A stretch of 64,000 bases of DNA from the NCBI RefSeq assembly GCF_023283895.1, contig NZ_JAKILB010000007.1, positions 124,001-188,000 on the forward strand. The letters run 5' to 3'. Each line of letters opens with the position of its first letter. Positions within the stretch are counted from its first letter, which is position 1. Of the stretch, positions 27,143-35,137 are shown in pieces. Under the pieces are notes generated by a model, which saw nothing but the letters and a program-made list of their open reading frames with translations, was not told where the DNA came from and did no database searches. This DNA is from Shewanella pneumatophori (GTDB lineage: Bacteria; Pseudomonadota; Gammaproteobacteria; Enterobacterales; Shewanellaceae). The position numbers and the translations under genes were made by a program.

Positions 27143-27628
27143 ATGGAAGATATTGATAAGCTGGTGGCGCAATGGGGCAAAGAAAAGCCGCACTTAGACA
27201 CATTACCCATGGCGATTTTTGGCCGCATAATGCGTTTGCAAAAACATATTGAAGCGCAAATTGCAGCTTGTCATAAACAGTATGGCCTGACGATGGGAGA
27301 GTTTGATGTACTCGCCACCTTACGTCGTTCAGGTGAGCCACACTGCTTGACGCCTTCGGCATTATTGTCAGCGATGATGCTGACTTCTGGTGCGATGACC
27401 AATCGCTTAGATAAGCTTGAATCTAAAGGTTTAATTGAGCGGGTACACAGTAAGGAAGATCGTCGTAGCGTGTCTGTTGGCTTAACTGAGCTGGGTTTTA
27501 ATACCATAGATCAAGCCATTGAAGAGCATGTGAAGGTGCAACATCAATTAGTTGAGCAGCTATCTGAGCAGCAAAAACCAGAGTTAAACTCGCTGTTAAA
27601 AACCTGGTTAGCCTCTTTTGAGTCCTAA
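27143..27628 (+). CDS. MarR-family transcriptional regulator
   Basis: A 161-residue regulator with an N-terminal dimerisation helix, a winged helix-turn-helix at about residues 45-120 (LTPSALLSAMMLTSGAMTNRLDKLESKGLIER), and the wing motif EDRRSVSVGLT. Length is normal for the family. It is divergent from an EamA exporter gene with two matching inverted repeats between them, the classical arrangement of a self-regulated MarR repressor and its efflux target. The inducer is unknown. ATG start with a weak GAAAG site. Confidence 0.92.
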   Translation: MEDIDKLVAQWGKEKPHLDTLPMAIFGRIMRLQKHIEAQIAACHKQYGLTMGEFDVLATLRRSGEPHCLTPSALLSAMMLTSGAMTNRLDKLESKGLIERVHSKEDRRSVSVGLTELGFNTIDQAIEEHVKVQHQLVEQLSEQQKPELNSLLKTWLASFES

Positions 27629-27826
27629 TACCAAATAGTATAAGAACTTGCTCTACTCAGAGCGATTTTGGCAAACAAATTCAAGGCGAATAACTGAATT
27701 AGTTTGCCCTTGTGAAGGTATAACAACAGCGCCAAGGCTCAAAGGTCAGCAAATTGCTGACCTTTTTTATGCCTGATAGTCATGGCCATCTAGGTTGGCT
27801 AATTGACTGTTTTATAATTGGTATTA
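27627..27826. repeat. second candidate copy of the ATACCAA palindromic repeat
   Basis: Begins AATACCAAATAGTATAAGAA, very similar to the left arm of the element at 21213-21266, and may end at ATTGGTATTA near 27817-27826. The roughly 200-base interior holds a hairpin (GCAAACAAATTCA / TGAATTAGTTTGC, 27671-27707) and the terminator at 27741. Whether it is one element is uncertain. Confidence 0.4.
27741..27768 (+). terminator. Rho-independent terminator
   Basis: AAGGTCAGC / GCTGACCTT, nine perfect pairs with a five-base loop and a T-run, about 110 bases after marR. Confidence 0.85.
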
Positions 27827-27918
27827 CTCACAGTTTGGAATCCATTCCGCAGGTATAACTCTTGGCTTTAATTAATCCCGTCCAAAATAAGTCTGCCGAA
27901 ACAGGAAAGCTATTTGCT

Positions 27919-29826
27919 ATGAAAGCGCTTGGATTTAAACAAACCATTACCTTGGCCATTGTGGCATTAGTCTCTGCTAGTTTGTTAATTGCAAACTGGC
28001 TCTCATATCAATCGCTTAAGCAAGACACTATCAATTATGTACAAACCAGCTCACGGACGATGACTCACTATGAAGCCACAACAATAGCTGATTGGTTTAA
28101 CAATAAAGCGACAGCAATAGTGACGCTGGCAGAGCAATATAAGCGTGGTGAGTTACATCAATATGTAGATTTTGCCCGCTTTACCAAGCAAGCAAGTGGT
28201 CTGTATTCCGTGTTTTGGGGATTTGAGGATGGCAGCTCTTATGCCAGTGTTGCTGATGATGCGGTGTGGCGTGATGGCGTTGCAGACACCACTAAGTATG
28301 ACCCTAGGCCGCGTGGCTGGTATCAGCTAGCTCGCGCAAATTCTCAAGCTGTGCTGACGGATATCTATACCGATGTGGTGACTAAGCAGCCAGTGATTTC
28401 AGTGGTAACAAATATAGGCGATGGTGTGTTATCGGGAGATATTGGTCTTGAGATATTAGCTGATACGGTTGAGCAAATAGAGTTTCCCGGTGCGGTTGCA
28501 GCAATTATCGATCATCAAGGTAAGGTGTTAGCTTCGTCCTCTTCACGTTTTGAAGTTGGCGCCAGCCTTAGTGACTCAGGACTTAACCAGTTACAGCGGA
28601 ATATCGTCAATAGCAACACCTATAGTGGTAGTTACCAAAACGACGGTAAGCACAACTTAGTCTTTAGTGAGTCGATCCCTTTACTTGGAGATCAACAGTG
28701 GTATTTGTTTATCAGTGTTGATGAAAGTGTGGCTTTTGCAGGTTTAAATGAGTCGCTTAAAGATGCGATTTTAACCTCTATCGTTATGTTGCTAGCCAGT
28801 ATTGCTTTGGCTTTATCAGTTCTTAATCGTTTATATCGGCCGATTTTACACCTTAAGGAGGTTGTAATTGCCCTGTCGAATGGCCAAGCAGATCTAACTA
28901 AACGTTTGCCTGTGACCAGTAAGGATGATTTGGGAGAGATAGCCTCCGGGATTAATCGGTTTGTGGCCAATCTACAAGAGTTGATGCAACAGGTTGCCAG
29001 TGGTTCACGAGAAATTGCGCAAAGTATTCAGCATTTACATCAACATACCGATGATAATGCTAGCGTACTTAACCAGCATGTAATGGAAACAGAGCAAGTG
29101 GTTACCGCAGTGGAAGAGATGAGCGCAACGGCAATGGACGTGGCTAACAATACAGCTAACGCTTCTCAGGCTGCGGTGTTAAGCAATAATCAAGTGACTC
29201 AAACAAATGCAATAGTGGTTAGCACCCAGCAAACTGTTGAGCGTTTGATTGAGGATGTTGAAGCAACCGAGCTTAATATCAGCAATGTCGCTCAAGATGC
29301 CATTAGCATCACTAAAGTCTTGCAAGTGATAGGTGATATTGCCGAGCAAACCAATTTACTGGCACTGAATGCTGCAATTGAAGCGGCAAGAGCTGGTGAG
29401 CAAGGTCGTGGCTTTGCTGTGGTCGCTGACGAGGTGCGGGCGCTGGCAGCCAGAACTCAAGTGAGTACCACTGAGATCGCGCAGACTTTGGATCAGTTGC
29501 AAACAGGAGTGAACAATGCAGTGAATGCCATGAAGCAAACTAAACATACCTGCGAACAAGCAAGCGCTGCGACAACTGAAGTCAGTGATAACTTGGCAAA
29601 AGTGGTTGAATCAATCGTTGAGGTTAACGACTTAAATACTCATATTGCCACTGCAGCTGAAGAGCAAAGCGCGGTTTCAGACGAAGTCAGCCGTAATATG
29701 AATGCCATCCGTGACATGGTTGTGTTGCTAGATGACAATGGTAAGTCAACATTGGAAGAAACCGATAGGTTAACGACTGCCAACCAAAAGCTAATAGCAG
29801 TTGTTGATAAGTTTACAGTAGCCTAA
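27919..29826 (+). CDS. methyl-accepting chemotaxis protein with dCache sensor
   Basis: A 635-residue chemoreceptor: TM1 (about 8-28), a periplasmic dCache-like ligand domain (about 30-270, with [11 protein letters not shown] typical of dCache_1), TM2 (about 282-303), HAMP (304-360), and a cytoplasmic signalling coiled coil. The highly conserved hairpin tip reads [19 protein letters not shown] near residue 480. Dedicated methylation-type glutamine/glutamate stretches flank it. I use the ATG at 27919, with AGGAAAG nine bases upstream; the frame opens at TTG 27862. Monocistronic with its own terminator. The ligand is unknown; dCache_1 domains often bind amino acids. Confidence 0.93.
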   Translation: MKALGFKQTITLAIVALVSASLLIANWLSYQSLKQDTINYVQTSSRTMTHYEATTIADWFNNKATAIVTLAEQYKRGELHQYVDFARFTKQASGLYSVFWGFEDGSSYASVADDAVWRDGVADTTKYDPRPRGWYQLARANSQAVLTDIYTDVVTKQPVISVVTNIGDGVLSGDIGLEILADTVEQIEFPGAVAAIIDHQGKVLASSSSRFEVGASLSDSGLNQLQRNIVNSNTYSGSYQNDGKHNLVFSESIPLLGDQQWYLFISVDESVAFAGLNESLKDAILTSIVMLLASIALALSVLNRLYRPILHLKEVVIALSNGQADLTKRLPVTSKDDLGEIASGINRFVANLQELMQQVASGSREIAQSIQHLHQHTDDNASVLNQHVMETEQVVTAVEEMSATAMDVANNTANASQAAVLSNNQVTQTNAIVVSTQQTVERLIEDVEATELNISNVAQDAISITKVLQVIGDIAEQTNLLALNAAIEAARAGEQGRGFAVVADEVRALAARTQVSTTEIAQTLDQLQTGVNNAVNAMKQTKHTCEQASAATTEVSDNLAKVVESIVEVNDLNTHIATAAEEQSAVSDEVSRNMNAIRDMVVLLDDNGKSTLEETDRLTTANQKLIAVVDKFTVA

Positions 29827-29856
29827 ATTCAACTCCCCTCTATACTTATTGATATT

Positions 29857-29888
29857 ACGGTTAGCGATATCGCTAACCGTTTTCTTTT
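29857..29888 (+). terminator. Rho-independent terminator
   Basis: ACGGTTAGCGAT / ATCGCTAACCGT is a perfect 24-base palindrome followed by TTTTCTTTTT, ending the chemoreceptor transcript. Confidence 0.9.
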
Positions 29889-30044
29889 TAATTAGCAGCT
29901 CCCCTTAGGCTGCATGCCGCAGCAGCGAGTGCCTCACAAACCTAGCCAAATTTAGCTTAATTTAAGCCACCGAAGTGGATAGCGCGGCATAAATCAATTG
30001 TTATTAACAGACTAGTATTTGAATTAAGTTGAATATATATTTTA

Positions 30045-30072
30045 ATGTATATATGATTTTGCGTATGTTTGG
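30045..30072. promoter_or_regulatory. candidate ArsR operator upstream of arsC
   Basis: ATGTATATAT, six variable bases, then GCGTATGTTTGG. The sequence before arsR at 33595-33622 has the same first ten bases, the same spacing, and GTGTATATTTGG (10 of 12 identical). It lies 100 bases upstream of the arsC start in an AT-rich promoter region. Confidence 0.65.
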
Positions 30073-30171
30073 TGGTTTAATTAAGGTGTACAGTAATTGG
30101 ATGCTACTGTTTTAAAGGGTTCAACGGAATAACTGACTTAAGTAAACCTCATAGAGTAGAGGGGATAAGTG

Positions 30172-30594
30172 ATGATAGTGATCCACCACAATCCAGAGTG
30201 TGGCACATCAAGAAATGTGCTTAGCGTGATCCAGCAAGCTGGCTATGAGCCAGTTATTATTGATTACCAACAACAAGGTTGGACTAAACCACAACTGCTT
30301 GGTTTATTCGCTGCGGCAGATCTAACGCCAAAAACAGCGTTAAGAGTGACTAAGTCACCCGCCAAAGAGTTAGGCTTGCTTGAGGATAATGTGTCTGATG
30401 AACAGATTTTAGCGGCAATGCTGCAATATCCAATCTTGGTTAATCGCCCGATAGTGTGCACTCCTAAAGGGGTTAAACTATGTCGTCCAAGCGAAGCAGT
30501 ACTAGATTTGCTAGATAAATGGCCAAAAGGTCCATTCAGTAAAGAGGATGGAGAGTTGATTATCGATAGTCATAACCAGCGCGTTAGTACTTAA
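30172..30594 (+). CDS. arsC: arsenate reductase, glutaredoxin-coupled ArsC
   Basis: A 140-residue ArsC of the E. coli plasmid R773 type. It reduces arsenate to arsenite in the cytoplasm using glutaredoxin and glutathione. The catalytic Cys is in HHNPECGTSRN (Cys about residue 10), and the conserved arginines appear in ALRVTKSPA, VNRPIV and KLCRPSEAV. ATG at 30172 with AGGGG upstream; a GTG one codon earlier is possible. It is convergent with the arsR-to-permease operon and shares a 28-bp operator-like sequence with arsR, so it is probably part of the same regulon even though it is on the opposite strand. Confidence 0.93.
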   Translation: MIVIHHNPECGTSRNVLSVIQQAGYEPVIIDYQQQGWTKPQLLGLFAAADLTPKTALRVTKSPAKELGLLEDNVSDEQILAAMLQYPILVNRPIVCTPKGVKLCRPSEAVLDLLDKWPKGPFSKEDGELIIDSHNQRVST

Positions 30595-30627
30595 CACAAA
30601 ATGGCGATTGTTAGCTGTTAACAAAAC

Positions 30628-30659
30628 AAGGCCTTGTCATCCTCTACAAGGCCTTTTTG
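30628..30659. terminator. bidirectional terminator
   Basis: AAGGCCTTGT / ACAAGGCCTT, ten perfect pairs, with T-runs on both sides. It separates arsC from the convergent ars operon. Confidence 0.88.
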
Positions 30660-30665
30660 TTGAGC

Positions 30666-31652
30666 TTAAACTAAATTCAGCACCCAGCCCATAATAGTGA
30701 ATGACACTAGCAATAAGCTAAATAGAATCGCCAGTAAACGCCACTGCATCACCTGCTTTAACATGACAAACTCAGGAAAGCTTGCGGCAACCGTACTCAT
30801 ACAAAATGCCAATGTAGTACCCAGTGGCACACCTTGTACGAGTAGGCTTTCCATCACTGGGATCACGCCAGTTGCGTTAGCATATAGCGGGATCCCCATT
30901 AATACCGCCAGTGGTACAGACCACCATTGACCATCGCCTAAGTTAGCTTCAAGCCAGCCAGCGGGCACAAAACCATGTAGCGCAGCGCCTAAGCCAACCC
31001 CGATAATGACCCACTTCCACACTCGGCCAAAAATTTCGCTGGTTTCAGCTTTGGCAAATTGATGGCGCTGTTGCCAACTAATGGCTGTGGATTCAGGCAT
31101 TGCTTGGCTGGTTTGTTGCGATGATTCTCGCCCCATAGCATAGGCTTTAGCAGCTAAAGGTTGCAGCCAGCGTTCAGCTTTGAGCAGATCCAGTAACGCG
31201 CCACCAATAATACCGATAGCAATGCCGGTAACGACGTAAAGTAAGGTGATCTCAAAGCCCAGTAAGCTAAACAACAGCAAGATCGCGACTTCATTGATCA
31301 ATGGTGAAGTAAGCAAAAATGCCATAGTGATGCCGATCGGGATCCCTGCTGAAGTAAAGCCTAAAAATACAGGGATACTCGAGCATGAGCAAAACGGAGT
31401 GATAGCACCGAAACCTGATCCTAAGCCATACCCTACGAGTTTGGGTTTGCCAGCCAAATAACCACGAACTCGCTCAATATTAAGTGACGCTCGCAGCCAA
31501 GCAATGCTGTAGATCATGACGATCAGTAGCGCAAAGATCTTACTGACATCTTCCACAAAAAAATGGATCGCTTGGCCAACTTGGGTTTGGTTAGATAGGC
31601 CGAAACAATCATAAACCAACCAATCTGCTAGCGATGTAAACCATGCAAACAT
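30666..31652 (-). CDS. ArsP/SO_0444-like permease (PF03773 type)
   Basis: A 328-residue inner-membrane permease with eight or more hydrophobic segments, from the family that includes ArsP, the exporter of trivalent organoarsenicals. The key mark is the TPFCSCSSIPVFLGFTSAGIP segment with its Cys pair near residue 90, then SPLINEVAILLLFSLLG. A charged cytoplasmic loop lies at about residues 165-200. The ATG at 31652 has GGAG eight bases upstream and overlaps the end of arsG, so it is the last gene of the ars operon. Export of organic or inorganic arsenic is inferred from family and operon; the exact substrate is not known. Confidence 0.8.
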   Translation of the reverse strand: MFAWFTSLADWLVYDCFGLSNQTQVGQAIHFFVEDVSKIFALLIVMIYSIAWLRASLNIERVRGYLAGKPKLVGYGLGSGFGAITPFCSCSSIPVFLGFTSAGIPIGITMAFLLTSPLINEVAILLLFSLLGFEITLLYVVTGIAIGIIGGALLDLLKAERWLQPLAAKAYAMGRESSQQTSQAMPESTAISWQQRHQFAKAETSEIFGRVWKWVIIGVGLGAALHGFVPAGWLEANLGDGQWWSVPLAVLMGIPLYANATGVIPVMESLLVQGVPLGTTLAFCMSTVAASFPEFVMLKQVMQWRLLAILFSLLLVSFTIMGWVLNLV

Positions 31653-31656
31653 TGAC

Positions 31657-32349
31657 TTACTCCAGAAGGGGAATGAGGTAAAACCAACAGTAATAGATAC
31701 CTGCGGCGATAAAGATGATGCCTGAGAGCATTCGTGCAAAGCGCTCTATCACAGTGATCTTGTTGAACAGACTGCCAATTTGTACTGTGCCCACTGCCAG
31801 TAATAGGCTGACGAGTAATACAGGCATGGCTGTTCCTATGCCGTAAGCTGCTGGGATCCAAAAGCTAGATTGCTGCGCAACAGCAAGTGGCAATAACGAG
31901 GCAAAAAACAGCGCTGCGGAGGTGGGGCAAAATGACAAGGCAAATAAGGCCCCTAACGCCAACGCACCGAGTTGACCCTTTTTAGCTAACTTTTGCTGTA
32001 GCTGGTTTGAGATAGACCACTTGCTACTTGGCAAGCGGATCCAGCCGAGCAAACAAGCACCAACAAATAGCAGTACAGGCCCTAGTAACATGTTCATTTG
32101 CGTCTGCAAAAAGTTAGACAACTTAGGCGCAGACATGGCGCTATGAAGTAGCAAGGCTGCCAGTAAAATGTAACTCAGCATGCGGCCAAGGCTATATGCA
32201 GCCCCCATCATTAGCGACTTTGATGGTTTATCAACTTGTTTGCTAAGAAACGATACCGCAGCAACATTGGTTGCTAAAGGGCAGGGCGAAATGGAGGTGA
32301 GCACACCAAACCATAACGCACTGGACAGTATCAACATCCACTCAACCAT
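31657..32349 (-). CDS. arsG: ArsG-family aromatic arsenical efflux permease (CcdA/DsbD-like)
   Basis: A 230-residue inner-membrane protein with about six helices and a DsbD/CcdA-like transmembrane core. The two characteristic Pro-Cys sites are visible: SISPCPLATNVA in the first helix (about residue 21-24) and SFCPTSAALFFA near residue 140. In S. putrefaciens 200 the ArsEFG proteins give resistance to trivalent aminobenzyl arsenicals, with ArsG as the efflux permease. Here it sits behind arsF with an 8-base overlap and ahead of the ArsP-like permease. The name comes from family and synteny. Confidence 0.8.
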   Translation of the reverse strand: MVEWMLILSSALWFGVLTSISPCPLATNVAAVSFLSKQVDKPSKSLMMGAAYSLGRMLSYILLAALLLHSAMSAPKLSNFLQTQMNMLLGPVLLFVGACLLGWIRLPSSKWSISNQLQQKLAKKGQLGALALGALFALSFCPTSAALFFASLLPLAVAQQSSFWIPAAYGIGTAMPVLLVSLLLAVGTVQIGSLFNKITVIERFARMLSGIIFIAAGIYYCWFYLIPLLE

Positions 32350-32845
32350 GACGAGCAGACTCTATTGCTGGCAGTAAAGCCACTTGCTTGTGAGTGATCT
32401 CGCCAATTTCACGATAAATATAATTGGTGAATTTCTGCTCATCAGTAAACAACTGCCAGACAGCGTCTAAGCGGCGATAATCAACGACCTTGCCATTTTG
32501 CTCAATTGCTAATACCACTGAGCGGGTAATGAGTTGAAAATCATCAATGTAGTGATCGTTTCCTTTAGACTCTAGGTTGACCATTTGTAGCTCGACGACA
32601 CCTTGTTGTAGTGACTGCTGATAACCTTGTTCAATGGCTGCTTTGGTGTATTTTTCGATCAACTTGCACGAGGTGCAACGGGCATTACCATGAAAGTAGT
32701 ACACTTTTAACACTTGGTTATCGCTAAGCTTCACTGCGGGTGGTGGCAGGGCAAGTTCGCTGGCGGCTTGCGATGGCACTGACGCTAAACAGAGTAATAC
32801 GGCAAGTGGCATCAGCCACTTAGAAACACGATTAACGATATTCAC
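32342..32845 (-). CDS. arsF: ArsF-family periplasmic thioredoxin-like protein
   Basis: A 167-residue exported protein. Residues 1-27 form a signal peptide with cleavage after SQAA. The mature domain has a thioredoxin-like core with YYFHGNARCTSCKLIEKYT, that is a CTSC active-site pair near residue 57-60 on the first helix, as in the ArsF family. With ArsG it may reduce or deliver thiol-reactive arsenicals to the permease. Fits position two or three of an arsEFG operon. It follows the small thioredoxin gene by 54 bases and overlaps arsG. The reaction is inference. Confidence 0.8.
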   Translation of the reverse strand: MNIVNRVSKWLMPLAVLLCLASVPSQAASELALPPPAVKLSDNQVLKVYYFHGNARCTSCKLIEKYTKAAIEQGYQQSLQQGVVELQMVNLESKGNDHYIDDFQLITRSVVLAIEQNGKVVDYRRLDAVWQLFTDEQKFTNYIYREIGEITHKQVALLPAIESARHG

Positions 32846-32899
32846 TGGAAATTCCTTCTCTTGAGTACGCTGAATTAAATTTGGATTCTTGGGTAATGG

Positions 32900-33136
32900 T
32901 TACTTGTCGTTAAGTAGCTGTTGGATTTCGGCTTTAGAAGGCACATTGCCGGCAGTGATCACAGTGCCGTCAATCACGATTGCTGGAGTCGACATCACGC
33001 CATAATCGAGAATTGCCGCCATATCGGTGACTTTCTCGATGCTAAAATCAAGCGCCATGTCCGTTGCTACTTGCTCGACATCTGCAGCAAGATTGGTGCA
33101 CTTTTTACACCCACTGCCTAGGATTTCAATTTTCAT
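32900..33136 (-). CDS. small thioredoxin-like protein (redox-active disulfide family, ArsE position)
   Basis: A 78-residue cytoplasmic thioredoxin-fold protein of the 'redox-active disulfide protein 2' type. The active site is GSGCKKCTNL, with cysteines at about residues 10 and 13, and a cis-proline loop in STPAIVID. These mini-thioredoxins are common in ars and mercury-type gene clusters. By position (between arsR and arsF) it corresponds to ArsE of S. putrefaciens. It probably passes electrons or arsenic(III) thiolates toward the ArsF/ArsG proteins; this is inferred from the operon. ATG start. Confidence 0.82.
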   Translation of the reverse strand: MKIEILGSGCKKCTNLAADVEQVATDMALDFSIEKVTDMAAILDYGVMSTPAIVIDGTVITAGNVPSKAEIQQLLNDK

Positions 33137-33176
33137 TTTGTTACCTCATTAATTGTTTGATGGTTTAACACTGCTG

Positions 33177-33254
33177 TTTCGTTCAAGACTTTTATTTCGT
33201 TCAAGACTTTTATTTCGTTCAAGACTGTTGGTTCTACTTAGCTCAAGACAGTTG
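33177..33254. repeat. 18-bp tandem repeat between arsR and the thioredoxin gene
   Basis: Two identical units TTTCGTTCAAGACTTTTA at 33177-33194 and 33195-33212, a third that differs at two bases (33213-33230), and a degenerate fourth sharing CTCAAGAC. They fill most of the gap between arsR and the next gene in the operon. Confidence 0.85.
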
Positions 33255-33578
33255 CTACGCTTTATACAAGCGCGGCTTGCTCTGGGCGTTGTTGTCGATG
33301 ACGCTTTCAACGCAAGTTAATGTTTTTAATAAACAAGGCGTTTCTAAGCGGTAGTAGATCTGTTTGCCGTCGCGTCGGCTATTTACGATGCCTGCTTGGC
33401 GCAATAGTGATAAGTGCTTAGACACAGTGGAAATATCTGCATTGACCCCATCAGTGAGTTCACAGACACAACGCTCTTGTTGCTGTAATTGCTCGACTAG
33501 CCATAGGCGAGTTGGGTGAGCGAGCGCTTTTAAAACCGTTGCCCGAGCCTTGAATTTTTGTTGCTCTTGTTCAGTCAT
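33255..33578 (-). CDS. arsR: ArsR-family repressor
   Basis: A 107-residue winged-helix repressor. The ALAHPTRLWLVEQL helix, the metal-binding motif ERCVCEL (CVC at about residues 36-38), the recognition helix ISTVSKHLSLLRQAG and the wing RRDGKQIYYRL are all typical of arsenite-responsive ArsR. The frame extends to 33641, but ATG at 33578 (MTEQEQQ) fits the family length. It opens the operon arsR-thioredoxin-arsF-arsG-permease and should repress it until arsenite binds the cysteines. A likely operator lies directly upstream and has a near-copy before arsC. Confidence 0.92.
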   Translation of the reverse strand: MTEQEQQKFKARATVLKALAHPTRLWLVEQLQQQERCVCELTDGVNADISTVSKHLSLLRQAGIVNSRRDGKQIYYRLETPCLLKTLTCVESVIDNNAQSKPRLYKA

Positions 33579-33594
33579 CTTTTTATCTAAAAAA

Positions 33595-33643
33595 ATGTAT
33601 ATATAAAAAAGTGTATATTTGGCAAAATAGCCAAATGTCATCT
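33595..33643. promoter_or_regulatory. candidate ArsR operator and adjacent dyad at arsR
   Basis: ATGTATATAT, AAAAAA, GTGTATATTTGG at 33595-33622, matching the site before arsC. Next to it ATTTGGC / GCCAAAT is a seven-base inverted repeat (about 33618-33637). It is 17 bases upstream of the arsR start codon, where a repressor would block transcription. Confidence 0.65.
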
Positions 33644-33761
33644 GCTGAACAAGTTTTTTGCTTATTAGCTATTCAGTTTCGTGATCTATGATTCAATTTG
33701 GTTGGCTTTGTGAACAAGGGGAAGTTGTAGCGATTGGCTTGATTTAGGATTCAGCGTTAAC

Positions 33762-33799
33762 AAAAAAAACGCCTTGCAGCAAGAATCCACAAGGCGTTT
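33762..33799 (-). terminator. Rho-independent terminator
   Basis: On the minus strand AAACGCCTTG pairs with CAAGGCGTTT and is followed by eight Ts, ending the DUF2999 transcript. Confidence 0.85.
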
Positions 33800-33877
33800 A
33801 GAGTGATCTTGGTTGCCGCTGTTTAGCTATGAGCTAGCAGAGCCGTTTACAGACAGAGCCATTAACAACCAGACTTA

Positions 33878-34129
33878 TTACTTTTGCAGTTGGGCTTTTG
33901 CTGCTTCAACTTTTGCAAAGTCTAAACCTAGCTCTTCAACCGCTTCTTTAATCAAAGCCGGGTTTTGCATAACAAGACCCATAAGTTGTTGAAGTTTTTC
34001 AGGTGGAATACCTAGTTGACCAATCACTGCCATAGCCATCATTGGGTTTTCTGTCAGGGTTTGGAACAGCTCTTTAGCTTGTTCGTCACTGACATTATGC
34101 TCTTTTAAGATCGCAAGGATCGGGTTCAT
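33878..34129 (-). CDS. DUF2999 family protein
   Basis: An 83-residue all-helical cytoplasmic protein with the look of the DUF2999 family found in Shewanella and Vibrio relatives: MNPILAILKEHNVS, then LTENPMMAMAVIGQLGIPPEKL and MQNPALIKEAVEELGL. The repeated NP-x-hydrophobic motif suggests tandem short helical repeats. Function unknown. The ATG at 34129 has AAGG seven bases upstream; the frame opens further left of the signal at 34183. Single gene with its own terminator. Confidence 0.82.
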   Translation of the reverse strand: MNPILAILKEHNVSDEQAKELFQTLTENPMMAMAVIGQLGIPPEKLQQLMGLVMQNPALIKEAVEELGLDFAKVEAAKAQLQK

Positions 34130-34402
34130 TGCATTACCTTTGTGAGTATGAAAATTTAAATAGTGGCTAATTCTAACACTCATCTTTGCTTAAGGTGGAG
34201 CGTGTTTTATTGCTCTATGTTGAATGTATGTATATAGCAATGAGCAATGAGTTGAGTTTTGCATCAATTTTAATCGATTAAATCACAGTTTATTGATGTG
34301 TTTTGCAAAGTTAGATAATGATTATATTGCTAATTTTCAACCTTAGTTAAGCTGCGCAGTCGTTGGCGTATAACGTCGTATTATTGCTAGGAAATAGCTT
34401 AC

Positions 34403-35077
34403 ATGGAAAACTCACAAGCAGGCCTGAGTCATTATTTATCTGGGCTGTTTTTAAAAGATAGAAGCGTTAGCAAACGGGTATTCAACTTAGTGATTGGTTT
34501 GGTGCTAATTTGGGGCTTTACCACTAACTACCTGACGGTTGTTTACTTTCCGACAGAGTGGATTAATAGCATTAACCCTTGGGTTATATTGATCGGTTTT
34601 TTGGTTTTTTCGACGTTAGGCTTCCTGATTATGTTTCGTTATGAGGCGCCACTATATAGCTTCTTGGGGTATAACATACTCACGTTAAGCGTCGGTTTAT
34701 TGCTGAACTTGGCTTTACAAGAGTTCTCCTACAGTGAGATTGTCACCGCGATTCAATATACTGCGACGATTACCTTGTTAATGATTATTACAGCGACGCT
34801 GATGCCGAATTTATTTATTCATTTTGGTAAGGTGCTGGCAGTGATCACTGGCTGGATTTTGGTGATTGAGCTGAGTTGGTTAGTTATTTTTGGCCATAGC
34901 CATGAGACTATTCACTGGATTGTAGCAGCTTGCATGTGTGGCTATATTGGCTATTTCTGGGCGACTGCTAGCAAGTACGGTGATACATTAGATCAAGCGA
35001 TTGATTTCGGTGGCATGCTTTATATGGAGATCATTAACCTGTTCTTACGTATATTACAGTTGATCTCAAAGAAATAA
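34403..35077 (+). CDS. Bax inhibitor-1-like membrane protein
   Basis: A 224-residue inner-membrane protein with seven hydrophobic segments. The C-terminus ends YMEIINLFLRILQLISKK, the LYLDIINLF-type tail typical of the BI-1/YccA/YbhL family, and the length is normal for it. Bacterial members are thought to act as pH-gated Ca2+ leak channels or protease modulators; which applies here is unknown. ATG start with AGGAAA seven or more bases upstream. Single gene followed by a strong terminator. Confidence 0.78.
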   Translation: MENSQAGLSHYLSGLFLKDRSVSKRVFNLVIGLVLIWGFTTNYLTVVYFPTEWINSINPWVILIGFLVFSTLGFLIMFRYEAPLYSFLGYNILTLSVGLLLNLALQEFSYSEIVTAIQYTATITLLMIITATLMPNLFIHFGKVLAVITGWILVIELSWLVIFGHSHETIHWIVAACMCGYIGYFWATASKYGDTLDQAIDFGGMLYMEIINLFLRILQLISKK

Positions 35078-35092
35078 GTTTATCGCGCTAAT

Positions 35093-35120
35093 AAAAGCAC
35101 AGCTTAAGCTGTGCTTTTTT
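35093..35120. terminator. bidirectional terminator
   Basis: AAAAGCACAGC / GCTGTGCTTTT, eleven perfect pairs with a TTAA loop and flanking A and T runs, between two convergent genes. Confidence 0.92.
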
Positions 35121-35137
35121 GTTTAGGTATTAAGCCA

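Noticed and set aside
27012..27362. Minus-strand frame spanning the marR promoter and the start of marR
   Set aside because: Antisense to a certain gene and covering its operators; a shadow frame.
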